From Phycisphaeraceae bacterium (lineage in GTDB: Bacteria > Planctomycetota > Phycisphaerae > Phycisphaerales > Phycisphaeraceae): a stretch of DNA of 46,722 nucleotides. The stretch lies in assembly GCA_020831765.1 (NCBI GenBank), contig JAFIFY010000158.1, positions 1 to 46,722 on the forward strand, in the 5' to 3' direction. Made by a program: the position numbers and the translations under genes. Below, piece by piece: positions 9,105 to 17,278 of this stretch (its first letter is position 1; every line of letters starts with the position of its first letter). The notes beneath the pieces are model-generated. The model did not search any database, was not told the DNA's origin, and saw only the letters and a list, made by a program, of their open reading frames with translations.

Positions 9105-10969
9105 GTCTCCTGCTGAATTTCATGATCTTCCTGCCCGCGATCGGCGGCCTTCTCTGTCTTGCCGCGCCGGGAGGCCGTCAGGCCCGAAGCCTCGCGTTCT
9201 GGGTCACCGTGGTGACGCTGGCCATGAGCCTGATGCTGGTGGCGGCATTTGACTATTCAGCCGCCGGGCCGCAGTTCGAAACGGCCGTGCCTTGGATCAG
9301 CGCGATCAACGTCGAATATCGAACCGGCGTTGATGGGCTGTCGCTGTCGCTGGTGGTGCTGACGACGGGATTGGCGTTGCTGGGGCTTCTGGCTTCGTGG
9401 AACATCGAGAAATCGCCGAAGGTCTATTTTTCGCTTTACCTGTTCCTGCTGACCGGCATGCTGGGCGTCTTCCTGGCGCTGGACCTCTTTCTCTTCTACG
9501 TCTTTTTTGAGATTTCCCTGGTGCCGATGTACTTCCTGATCGGCATCTGGGGTGGGCCACGCAGGGAATACGCGGCCATCAAGTTCTTCCTGTTCACCCT
9601 GGCCGGTTCCATCTGCCTGCTGATCGTGATGCTCGGTCTGTACCTGGTCACCCCGCAGGCCGTGGGCAAGAACACATGGGTCATGGTGGCTTCGAGCACC
9701 TCCAGCGATCGCGGCTCGGAAGCGGTTCCGGCGACGCTGGTCGATGAACGGGTGCGACGCATGTTCGCCGGCCCCCGCTTTGACCTGGAACGGTGGAATG
9801 AAGCCGCTGGAGATGAATCCGGGCGAGAACTGATCGACGCCCTCCGGCTCGATGATCGCTCTGAATCCACCGAGGCGGTAAAGGCGGTGCTGGCCGAGCA
9901 GCTTCGGCTTCGGGGCGAGGCGGGCTTGGGACAATGGCTTGCGGAGTTCACGCAGGCGGTCCTGATCGAGGGTCGCAAGCCGTTGGCGCTTCCAGTGGAG
10001 GTCGGTGAAGCGAACTTGGACGATCGATACTGGTCGGTGCTGCTGGTCGATCAGGCCCGGGGCGGGCGCTATTGGGTCTTTGCGCAGTGGGCGTTCTGGC
10101 TTTCACTGATCGCGTTTCTGATCAAACTTCCTTCGGTTCCGTTCCACACGTGGCTTCCTGATGCCCATGTCGAGGCTCCGACGCCTATTTCGATGATTCT
10201 GGCGGGCGTCCTGCTGAAGATGGGTGGTTACGCGATGATGCGGATCACCTGGCCCTACTTCCCGGACGCGGCGATTGTCTTCTGGCACCTGGTGGCCGGA
10301 CTGGGTGTGCTGGCGATTCTCTACGGCGCATTCTGCGCGATGGCGCAGACCGACTGGAAGAAATTGGTCGCCTATTCATCGGTCAGTCACATGGGATATG
10401 TCACGCTGGGGATCGCGGTGATGACGGCCTCGGGCTGGAACGGCGCGTACTTTCAGATGATCGGCCACGGCGTATCCAGCGCGATGATGTTTTTCCTGGT
10501 GGGCGTGATCTACGAGCGAAGTCACCATCGCGATCTGGATCGCCTTGGAGGATTGTGGACGCGGTTCCCGGCCTTTGGCGGCTGGTCGATGGTGGGGTTC
10601 TTCGCGGCGATGGGCCTGCCGGGACTGTGCGGCTTCATCGGTGAGATTCTGGTTCTGCTGGGCACGTTCGATGCGGCTTCGCCCGGCGCGATCGGTGCCG
10701 GCTCGGTCGGACTGGTCTATGTCTACGGTGCCCTGGCCGCTTGCGGCGTGATCCTGACCGCCGGTTACATCCTCTGGATGTTTCAGCGTGTCTACATGGG
10801 ACGGCCGCGCGAGGAGTACCATGACTACGCCCCGATTTCGCGACGCGAATATCTGATCATGGGCGTGCTGGGGGTTGCGGCGATCGTGTTGGGCATCGTG
10901 CCCATGCTGGTTTTCGTGATGACCCGTGCGACGTTCGCGGGCATGCTCGCTTCCATGGGCGTCGGTTGA
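9101..10969 (+). CDS. nuoM: NADH-quinone oxidoreductase subunit M with large polar insertion
   Basis: NuoM is the middle antiporter-like subunit of complex I. The family core is clear: FEISLVPMYFLIGIWGG near residue 145, the conserved Glu in this helix, then IKLPSVPFHTWLPDAHVEAP near residue 340 with the channel Lys, and KKLVAYSSVSHMGY near residue 425. Unusually, the loop between YLVTPQ (about 184) and the next helix (WVFAQWAFW, about 325) is close to 140 residues long; in E. coli NuoM it is roughly 25-30. The extra part is charged and shows no membrane segment, and the frame is unbroken with the same codon style, so it is an in-frame insertion. Total length is 622 residues. It overlaps nuoL by four bases. 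Confidence 0.95.
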   Translation: MSLLLNFMIFLPAIGGLLCLAAPGGRQARSLAFWVTVVTLAMSLMLVAAFDYSAAGPQFETAVPWISAINVEYRTGVDGLSLSLVVLTTGLALLGLLASWNIEKSPKVYFSLYLFLLTGMLGVFLALDLFLFYVFFEISLVPMYFLIGIWGGPRREYAAIKFFLFTLAGSICLLIVMLGLYLVTPQAVGKNTWVMVASSTSSDRGSEAVPATLVDERVRRMFAGPRFDLERWNEAAGDESGRELIDALRLDDRSESTEAVKAVLAEQLRLRGEAGLGQWLAEFTQAVLIEGRKPLALPVEVGEANLDDRYWSVLLVDQARGGRYWVFAQWAFWLSLIAFLIKLPSVPFHTWLPDAHVEAPTPISMILAGVLLKMGGYAMMRITWPYFPDAAIVFWHLVAGLGVLAILYGAFCAMAQTDWKKLVAYSSVSHMGYVTLGIAVMTASGWNGAYFQMIGHGVSSAMMFFLVGVIYERSHHRDLDRLGGLWTRFPAFGGWSMVGFFAAMGLPGLCGFIGEILVLLGTFDAASPGAIGAGSVGLVYVYGALAACGVILTAGYILWMFQRVYMGRPREEYHDYAPISRREYLIMGVLGVAAIVLGIVPMLVFVMTRATFAGMLASMGVG

Positions 10970-11038
10970 GTAGGAAATTGGAATACACAATCAGTCGTCA
11001 TTTCGGCTGATTCCATCGAGAGGAAACCTCCCACAGTC

Positions 11039-12778
11039 ATGCTTGGCGCCATTCCCCCAGTTGATCTGCCCACCTGGACCGAGCTTCGGCTGGTCATGCC
11101 CGAGCTTGTGCTGACGGTGGGCATGGTCATCGTGCTGATGGGGGCGATGGCGGCCCGGGGCAGGCCCGGTGTTCCGATCGTGCTGGCGATGGTCACGGCG
11201 ATCGCCGGCATGGTGGCCGTTGGGCTGACCATGTTCGAGCCGGCCGAGGCCGGTATCGAGCGACTGATCTTCCACCAGACATTGGCCATCGACCCCTTCA
11301 GTCAGTTCTTCAAGCTGCTGTTGATGCTCACGATCCTGCTGGTTCTGATTCAGTGGATGGGGCTTCACCGAGGCCAGGATGACCTTGAACCGAGTGATTG
11401 GCCGGATTACGCATGCCTGCTGCTGGGCGCTGCGCTGGGCATGTCGCTGCTGGCCAGCGCTCGAGACCTCCTGGTGGTTCTGATCGCGATGGAGACCGCA
11501 TCGCTACCCAGTTATGTGCTGGCGGGCATCCGCAAGCGACGCCGCCTCGGAGCGGAAGCTTCGATGAAGTTCGTTTTGATCGGCGCGGTCGCCACGGGGC
11601 TGATGGTCTATGGGATGTCGCTGCTCTACGGCGCATCGGGCAGTCTGAAGCTGGATGCGATCGTGGGCGCGGCCAATGATGGCATCACGCCGATCTGGGC
11701 CGTGGGCATGATCTTCCTCTTCACCGGGTTCGCGTTCAAACTATCGGCCGTGCCGCTGCACTTCTGGTGCCCGGATGTGTTCGAGGGAGCGCCATTCGAT
11801 GTGGCGACCTTTCTTTCCGTGGCTTCGAAGGGCGCGGCGGTGGTCCTGCTTGCGCGTATGGTGGACCTCTTCGGGGCGTACTCCGGGTCGCATGGCGGTG
11901 AGGCGGGAATGGCGATGCTGCTGGGTGTGGGCATCTTCGGCGCGGTGACCGCGACCTGGGGCAACCTCGTGGCGCTTCGACAGACGCGGATTCGCCGAAT
12001 GCTGGCCTACAGCTCGATCGCCCAGGCGGGATACATGATCATGGCGGTGGCGGCGCTCTCCGTGGCGGGTTCCGGCCACAGCGCCGAAGCCATGACCGCC
12101 ATCCTCTTCTATCTGACGGTCTACCTCTTCATGAATGTTGGCGCGTTTACCCTGGCCGCGCGAATCAGCGCGGCGTCGGGCAGCGAGGAGATGTCATCCA
12201 TGGCCGGTTGGATTCACCGCCGACCTCTGGAAGTGGTCTTGTTGGGCATCTTTCTGCTGAGCCTCTTCGGCCTTCCGACGCTGGGCGGTTTCCTGGGCAA
12301 GTGGTATCTGGCGGTGGTCATGGGCCGACTGGGCGAGATCGGCATCGCGCTGGTGGTGGTGCTCCTGGTCAATACGCTGTTCAGCCTGGCCTTCTATCTC
12401 AAGCCGCTCTACCACATGGTGCTGCAACCGATGCCCCAAGGCGGCGAGGCCGTTGCTTCCGCCGGCTCGCGGTCGGATCATTCTCCAATCGGATTGGGTG
12501 TGGCGATCGTATGCGCGGCCGGGGTTTTCTGGACCGGCTTGGACCTTGGAGCCACCTCATTGATCCGTCCGTTCGGCCACACCGCCGGACGGGGGATGGT
12601 CGAGACGCGAGGCGATCCGCCCGCTGCGGTTCAACAGACGATTTTTGACAAGGACGCTGAATCGAACTTGCGCCCCTCGTCACAGCGCCCGGGGGCCTCG
12701 CTGAGTCGAACAGTTGAATTCACGGGTGACCATGCGCCATCTGGCTCGTTGAAACCAAGCTCAGTGATCAACCCATGA
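11039..12778 (+). CDS. nuoN: NADH-quinone oxidoreductase subunit N
   Basis: NuoN is the proximal antiporter-like subunit of complex I. The 579-residue protein has about 14 hydrophobic segments and the family blocks LLVVLIAMETASLPSYVLAG (helix with the conserved Glu, near residue 155), EASMKFVLIGAVATGLMVYG, and FKLSAVPLHFWCPDVFEGAP near residues 235-252 with the channel Lys. The next family block is RQTRIRRMLAYSSIAQAGYM near 320. The last about 60 residues are polar and not typical of the family. The start at 11039 follows GAGAGGAAA by about ten bases, 69 bases after nuoM. The stop overlaps the next gene (ATGA), so that unknown gene belongs to this operon. Confidence 0.95.
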   Translation: MLGAIPPVDLPTWTELRLVMPELVLTVGMVIVLMGAMAARGRPGVPIVLAMVTAIAGMVAVGLTMFEPAEAGIERLIFHQTLAIDPFSQFFKLLLMLTILLVLIQWMGLHRGQDDLEPSDWPDYACLLLGAALGMSLLASARDLLVVLIAMETASLPSYVLAGIRKRRRLGAEASMKFVLIGAVATGLMVYGMSLLYGASGSLKLDAIVGAANDGITPIWAVGMIFLFTGFAFKLSAVPLHFWCPDVFEGAPFDVATFLSVASKGAAVVLLARMVDLFGAYSGSHGGEAGMAMLLGVGIFGAVTATWGNLVALRQTRIRRMLAYSSIAQAGYMIMAVAALSVAGSGHSAEAMTAILFYLTVYLFMNVGAFTLAARISAASGSEEMSSMAGWIHRRPLEVVLLGIFLLSLFGLPTLGGFLGKWYLAVVMGRLGEIGIALVVVLLVNTLFSLAFYLKPLYHMVLQPMPQGGEAVASAGSRSDHSPIGLGVAIVCAAGVFWTGLDLGATSLIRPFGHTAGRGMVETRGDPPAAVQQTIFDKDAESNLRPSSQRPGASLSRTVEFTGDHAPSGSLKPSSVINP

Positions 12779-13281
12779 ACGAACACACCATGCCGGAGGA
12801 ACTGCTCGATCTGATGGAGAGCCTTCTGGAACAGGAGGATCGCAGCCCTTTGCGCCTGGTGGAATCTGTCAGGCCGTACCTGACGCCTCGAACGGTGCGG
12901 CTCTGGCGGGATATGAGGGATATGGCGGCGCATGCCGTGCGTAGCCGCATGGCCGTGGTCACGATGCTCGATCGTCTCGGCCGGACGCCGCCGGAGAAAG
13001 CTTACGCCAGTGAAGTGCAGTTGGCCGGTTACCTGAATCTTGAGAAGTTGGTTCCAGGAACGATCGATCAACTGGCCGAGGAAGTTCGGCTGCTCGAAGA
13101 GATCAACGCCCAATCACAAGGCCACCCCGATATCGCCAGGGTTACAGACCGGCTCTTGGATGTGCGACGCCGGAATCTTGATTGTCTTCGAGCCCACGCC
13201 CGCGGTTTGGGCCCGGATGCCCAGAGCGCTGTACTGGCCAAGCCGCTCAAGCCCGGCGATAACCCCGCACAGCACATTTGA
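12775..13281 (+). CDS. Unknown helical protein at the end of the nuo operon (168 aa)
   Basis: The ATG overlaps the nuoN stop in an ATGA arrangement, which indicates translational coupling to the complex I membrane subunits. The 168-residue product is predicted, by eye, to be almost wholly alpha-helical and highly charged, with leucine-rich amphipathic stretches (LLDLMESLLEQ, IDQLAEEVRLLEEI, RVTDRLLDVRRRNLDCLR). It has no membrane segment, no signal peptide, a single cysteine and no nucleotide-binding motif. I do not recognise the family. From position it could be an accessory or assembly factor for complex I, or simply an unrelated passenger; the sequence does not decide. Confidence 0.65.
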   Translation: MNEHTMPEELLDLMESLLEQEDRSPLRLVESVRPYLTPRTVRLWRDMRDMAAHAVRSRMAVVTMLDRLGRTPPEKAYASEVQLAGYLNLEKLVPGTIDQLAEEVRLLEEINAQSQGHPDIARVTDRLLDVRRRNLDCLRAHARGLGPDAQSAVLAKPLKPGDNPAQHI

Positions 13282-13311
13282 ATTCCGCCGTCAGGGGGCA
13301 GAGATCAGCGC

Positions 13312-13344
13312 AAAAAATAAGACGGCGAACGAAAGCCGTCTTAT
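13312..13344 (-). terminator. Strong intrinsic terminator on the minus strand
   Basis: A perfect 10-bp stem, ATAAGACGGC (13317-13326) and its complement at 13335-13344, encloses an eight-base loop. Read on the minus strand the stem is followed by six T residues (13317 to 13312). On the plus strand no T run follows, so it is not a good terminator for the nuo operon. It must end a minus-strand transcript, although no protein gene lies upstream on that strand. Confidence 0.8.
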
Positions 13345-13640
13345 CACTGCCTCCCCAGCCTGGTATCCGAAGATCCTGCCTCGAGTATCCCTCGAAGGTC
13401 TCGGATACGCCCACCTCGCTTCACCCCCTGCTTGGGTTCGGCCCGAGTCCCTTGAACGCACTGCGTTTCAGTGGGGGGAGTCCTCCAACTCCAGGCCGAC
13501 CGGCCCCCGCGGAACTCCTTCTAGCTCCTCATGCCCGGCATCGAACCTACCGCGCCCTCGGAAACCTCACGACCCGACAAAGTTTGAACGAATCACGAGC
13601 ACGCCGTGCCAATCCTCAAAATCTCTCTTCCTTGCCGAAT
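13312..13640 (-). ncRNA. Probable structured noncoding RNA of unknown family
   Basis: Just upstream of the minus-strand terminator lies a run of hairpins in a region without a convincing gene. They are a long interrupted stem at 13363-13408 (8 bp outer, 7 bp inner stem), CACTG/CAGTG at 13459-13473, GGAGT/ACTCC at 13477-13492, and a 6-bp stem at 13511-13528. G-U pairs in two stems favour the minus strand; one stem (13431-13447) pairs better on the plus strand. The RNA would be roughly 220-360 nt. The 5' end is uncertain; a TTGACT at 13688-13683 might be a -35 box but no good -10 follows. Diagnostic motifs of RNase P RNA, tmRNA and SRP RNA were not found, and 6S RNA could not be excluded. Confidence 0.5.
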
Positions 13641-13665
13641 CGCCCGATGGGACGTTTTGCTGACA

Positions 13666-14043
13666 TGCCATTACTGTACCACAGTCAACTGGTGCGGGGT
13701 AGGGGGGTGACGAGATTTTCTTCAGAATTTCCGTCGGACTTCCGGTCGCTCTCCAGTCTTTAGAGTGACTGGGCCCAATTGTCCTCAGGCCATTGGTTTT
13801 TGCTTGCGCCTGGATCGGCCAAAGCGGTGGCCTTGCCTATGCCGATATCGGATAGGAGTTTACGGGCTATTGCTCCGGGCATGGATCGGTCCCATGGTAA
13901 GCCCTGGTCCGATGGCAATTGAAGCCGCCTTCGAAGGTTTCGGGGGGAAGGTTGGTTCGGATGTGGCTTTCGATCGAAGTTATGATTCAGGTCCGGCCGA
14001 TGTAGGTCCAGCGGCCAAACTCACTTGAACCGGAAGATCAGGC
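13666..14043. other. Intergenic stretch before the glycan genes
   Basis: About 380 bases between the candidate RNA and the methyltransferase. An 87-codon plus-strand frame at 13765-14028 is open but its composition is not protein-like and I do not call it. It must hold the promoter of the methyltransferase operon, which I cannot locate with confidence. Confidence 0.35.
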
Positions 14044-14844
14044 ATGGACAAGAATTATCGGAGCCGGGATCCCCGGTTTTTTGAGGATCGGGATCAGATC
14101 ACCCGTACCGCGGCCGAGGCCGTGGTGCCCCTGATGGTCCAATGGTTCTCGCCGCGCAGTGTCATTGATCTGGGTTGCGGGGTTGGCACATGGCTCAAGG
14201 TTTTCGCCGAACATGGTATCGAGCGAATCCATGGCGTTGAGGGTACGGAGGTTGATCCGGCTGACCTGAAGATTCCCGTGGAAACTTTCGAGCGGTATGA
14301 CCTTTCCAGGGCCTACCAGAGGGATCAGCAATATGACCTGGCCATGAGCCTGGAGGTGGCTGAGCACATCCCGCCCGAGTCGGCTGATGGCTTCGTGGAT
14401 TCGCTGGTGGGCCTGGCGCCGGTGGTGCTTTTCTCGGCGGCGGTTCCCGGGCAGGGCGGCATCCATCACGTCAACGAGCAATGGCCTGATTACTGGGTCT
14501 CGAAGTTCGATACGCGCGGCTACCGCGTCATTGATGCCATTCGGCCGCGCATCTGGCGGCGGGAAGACCTCAAGGGTTGGTACCGGCAGAATATGCTGCT
14601 GTTCGTCGCCGATCAGATTCTTGAATCCAGCGAGGAACTCAAGCAGGAGCGAGCCAATACCCGCATGGAGCAGCTAAACCTGGTGCATCCGCAGATACTG
14701 GAATGGAAGATCGGTAGCCATGCCCAAGAGGTCCGGCGGCTCAAGGAAATGACGCTTGGCAAGGTTCTGCGCCTCTTGCCGGGCCTGGTGCGCCAATCGG
14801 TTGCCGTCCGCTGGCGGCGTCTGACGGGACGGGAGTCGGTGTGA
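14044..14844 (+). CDS. Class I SAM-dependent methyltransferase
   Basis: The 266-residue protein has the Rossmann-type SAM-binding motif I, SVIDLGCGVGTWL, near residues 39-51, an acidic end of strand two (VEGTEVD), and a motif-like strand LAMSLEVAEHIPP near residue 100, where EVAEH is typical of this methyltransferase group. The domain occupies about residues 10-190; the C-terminal 70 residues are helical and basic. Homologues of this type often sit in polysaccharide clusters and modify sugars or glycan intermediates. The stop overlaps the downstream glycosyltransferase start (TGATG at 14842-14846), so the genes form an operon. The substrate is not visible. Confidence 0.88.
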   Translation: MDKNYRSRDPRFFEDRDQITRTAAEAVVPLMVQWFSPRSVIDLGCGVGTWLKVFAEHGIERIHGVEGTEVDPADLKIPVETFERYDLSRAYQRDQQYDLAMSLEVAEHIPPESADGFVDSLVGLAPVVLFSAAVPGQGGIHHVNEQWPDYWVSKFDTRGYRVIDAIRPRIWRREDLKGWYRQNMLLFVADQILESSEELKQERANTRMEQLNLVHPQILEWKIGSHAQEVRRLKEMTLGKVLRLLPGLVRQSVAVRWRRLTGRESV

Positions 14845-15833
14845 TGACAGCGGATGCGGTGGACTCGGTCAGCGTTGTCATTCCCTGCTACAACGGGTTG
14901 CCCTACCTGCCCGAATCGGTGCAAAGCGCGGTTGCTCAGACGCATCGGCCGATGGAGATCATCATCGTCGACGATGGTTCGACCGACTCCAGTGCTCGGG
15001 TGATCCAGGAACTTGCCGAGGCGAATGAGGCGGTGAGCATCCGGCTTATCCAGCAGCCCAATAGCGGAGAGCCAGCCGCGCGGAACACCGGCATCCGCGC
15101 AGCGAGGGGGCAATGGGTGGCGATGCTGGATACCGATGACTGGTGGGAACCGACCAAGCTGGAGAAACAGATCCAGGCCGCCAACGTCGCGGGGCCCGAA
15201 TGCGTGATGGTCCATACCGGCTGGTTCTACCACCTGCCCGACGGTCGCGCGGTGCCCAAGAATCTTGATGGGCCTTCGCGTCGCGTCGGCTGGTGTACCG
15301 AGGCATTGCTGGAGCCGACCAGTACCGGGCATCCATCGATCATGGTCCAACGCGATGCGCTGAATCGCATTGGCGGATACGATCCGAGCTATCGCCAATC
15401 CTGCGATATCGATCTCTACTTCAGACTCAGCGCGGTCGGTACATTCGCGTTCGTGCCCGAGCACCTGCTGCACTACCGCATACATGCCAAACAGATGAGC
15501 GCCAGCCAGGTGGATCAGATTCCGTTTCACCATCGAGCTGTTCGGGAATTCTTCGAGAAGCATCCCAAGATCGAGAGTCGAATCGGTCGCGAACGGATCG
15601 AATCGGCCCTGGCCGAGCACGTGGCCTGCAAACTCGAAAGCCTCTGGTGGCGGCGGAAGTTGGAGGATTTCCGCCGTCTTCTGGAATACGCCCGCGAGCA
15701 GAACCTGGACAACCCGGTGATCCGCCAGTGGCGACGAAGGGCGAAGTGGCCGATCTGGTTGGTCCGGCTCAAGGACCGGCTGGGATCGGTCGGGCGAGCC
15801 GACTCGGCCGCGACGGCGAATCCGGAGCCGTAG
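14844..15833 (+). CDS. Glycosyltransferase family 2
   Basis: This is a GT-A fold glycosyltransferase that would transfer a sugar from a nucleotide sugar to a glycan or lipid acceptor on the cytoplasmic face. Motifs: SVVIPCYNGLPYLPES at the N-terminus, IIVDDGSTDSS near residue 43, GEPAARNTGIRAARG near 73, and the metal-binding DTDDWW near 95. The 329-residue protein has no membrane segment. The C-terminal about 90 residues carry a motif shared with the other two GT2 proteins in the window (LWWRRKLEDFRRLLEYA, then RRAKWPIWLVRLKDRL). The start at 14844 overlaps the methyltransferase stop; a GTG one codon earlier is possible. Confidence 0.92.
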   Translation: MTADAVDSVSVVIPCYNGLPYLPESVQSAVAQTHRPMEIIIVDDGSTDSSARVIQELAEANEAVSIRLIQQPNSGEPAARNTGIRAARGQWVAMLDTDDWWEPTKLEKQIQAANVAGPECVMVHTGWFYHLPDGRAVPKNLDGPSRRVGWCTEALLEPTSTGHPSIMVQRDALNRIGGYDPSYRQSCDIDLYFRLSAVGTFAFVPEHLLHYRIHAKQMSASQVDQIPFHHRAVREFFEKHPKIESRIGRERIESALAEHVACKLESLWWRRKLEDFRRLLEYAREQNLDNPVIRQWRRRAKWPIWLVRLKDRLGSVGRADSAATANPEP

Positions 15834-15921
15834 CGCGGAACTTTGATCGCACGGATAATGTTGCATGGCGCGGCGATCGGCTTGCTTTACCCGCCGCCGA
15901 CTTGTTGATGGGGAATCCCTG

Positions 15922-16941
15922 ATGAATCAGACGCCCGATGTCGCCGTGGTCATAACGACATACAACCGGCCGGATTTCCTGCCCGAGACGATCGATTCGG
16001 TCCTTGCCCAGGACTACCAGGGCCAGCTGGATATTCTGGTGGTGGATGATGGATCAACCGACAACACCGCCGAGGTGGTCAGGCCGTACACACTCAAGCA
16101 CGTCGATCCCGACGGAGCGCGGCAGGTTCGGTATCACCGCCAGTCCAACCAGGGGCTGGCCATGGCCCGGAACGCCGGGGTTGCCCACACCATAGCGCCG
16201 TTGATCTGTTTCGTGGATGACGATGATCTCTGCGAGCCGGCCAAGGTTCGGCGACAGGTGGAGCTGTTCGTGGAAGATGCGGAGGTGGGGCTGGCACATA
16301 CATCGTTCCGCTACATCGACCGGGATGGGGCCTATTGCGACGAAGGCCCGCAGCGGGCGGATAACCCTTGCGTCGGGTGGTGTGTCGATGTGCTGCTCAA
16401 CGAGTTGATGGTCATTTCATCGACGGTGATGGTCCGGCGCGATGTGCTCCTGCGCGCGGCTGCGGCGGAAGAGCACGGCCTGCCCTACGGGCCGGAATGG
16501 GTGCGTTCGCAGGACTACGACATGGCGCTGCGCATGGCCAGGCTCAGCAAGTTCGCTTACATCCCCGAACCGATGCTTCGCTATCGCCTGCATGATGGGA
16601 ACATCGCCATGAGCCAGGGCAACATCAAGCGGGCGTACGGCTTTCATTGCCGGGTACAGCTCAGTTTCGCCCGTCGATACGGAAGCGAAATCGGGGTCAA
16701 CGAGGCCGAAGCGAAAAAGCGCGTGGCCAACTTTCTCGACCAGCGGGCCGAATCGTTCTACTGGCAACGCAAACTTGATCTATGCCGACAGATGTGCGAA
16801 CTGGCCGAGGAAATGGCTGTGGCTGATGGACGGTTCGACCAATGGCGGCAACGTGCTTCGAGGCCGGCATGGCTGCTTAAAGCCAAGGACTGGCTGGACC
16901 GCTTGCGCAAGGGACGGGCCAATCAGGCAGTCGGTCCCTGA
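15922..16941 (+). CDS. Glycosyltransferase family 2
   Basis: A second GT-A glycosyltransferase, 339 residues from the ATG at 15922. The frame extends to an ATG at 15865, but the extra 19 residues look non-native, and the conserved domain starts right after 15922 (VAVVITTYNRPDFLPETI). Motifs: VVDDGSTDNTAEVV near residue 43, NQGLAMARNAG near 80, and FVDDDDLCEPAKV near 97 with the DxD metal site. The C-terminal tail repeats the pattern of the neighbouring enzyme (FYWQRKLDLCRQMCELA and RPAWLLKAKDWLDRL). It lies 88 bases after the first GT2 gene and is probably in the same operon. The sugar donor and acceptor are unknown. Confidence 0.92.
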   Translation: MNQTPDVAVVITTYNRPDFLPETIDSVLAQDYQGQLDILVVDDGSTDNTAEVVRPYTLKHVDPDGARQVRYHRQSNQGLAMARNAGVAHTIAPLICFVDDDDLCEPAKVRRQVELFVEDAEVGLAHTSFRYIDRDGAYCDEGPQRADNPCVGWCVDVLLNELMVISSTVMVRRDVLLRAAAAEEHGLPYGPEWVRSQDYDMALRMARLSKFAYIPEPMLRYRLHDGNIAMSQGNIKRAYGFHCRVQLSFARRYGSEIGVNEAEAKKRVANFLDQRAESFYWQRKLDLCRQMCELAEEMAVADGRFDQWRQRASRPAWLLKAKDWLDRLRKGRANQAVGP

Positions 16942-17122
16942 AGCTGACAATGGCCGATCACTTCAATATGGCCGATGTGCATCTTATTGGCGCAGCAGAT
17001 TTCGTCCTGAAAAGTGGTGCGCACAGTGGTGCGCGTCGTGCATGCAAGGGAGCGCACCGGGGCCGGAAATGAACGGTTTCTACGCATTGTAACGCATGGT
17101 TTCGCAGATAGTTACAGTCAAG

Positions 17123-17193
17123 CTACCCCGCATGGATTCGAACCATGACTCTCAGGACCAAAACCTGATGTGCTACCGTTACACCACGGGGTA
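17123..17193 (-). tRNA. tRNA-Gln (TTG anticodon)
   Basis: A complete cloverleaf can be folded on the minus strand. The 7-bp acceptor stem is TACCCCG/CGGGGTA, the D arm GTGTAACGGTAGCAC, the anticodon stem CAGG/CCTG with loop TTTTGGT giving anticodon TTG, and the T arm CATGGTTCGAATCCATG. The discriminator base is G and CCA is not encoded. It reads glutamine codons CAA and CAG. It stands alone between the glycan genes and the Gfo/Idh-like gene. Confidence 0.95.
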
Positions 17194-17278
17194 AGACGGC
17201 GACCGGCCGGTTCCGGTGGGTCGCTGGCGAAATGATAGCAGGTTGTCGGCAGGCCAGCCAGAGCTTTCCCTGCCCGAT

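Noticed and set aside
13501-13570. Possible tmRNA or tRNA piece on the minus strand (GGTTCGATGCC)
   Set aside because: The T-arm-like sequence does not form a 5-bp stem, there is no acceptor stem pairing and no tag-peptide frame; the resemblance is short.
13278-13763. 161-codon plus-strand frame across the candidate RNA
   Set aside because: The peptide is P/R/S-rich with no domain and covers the hairpins and terminator of the minus-strand RNA; it starts directly after the nuo operon with no ribosome-binding site.
14613-15866. 417-codon open frame on the minus strand
   Set aside because: Antisense to the first GT2 gene and the methyltransferase end; Arg/His-rich shadow without family features.
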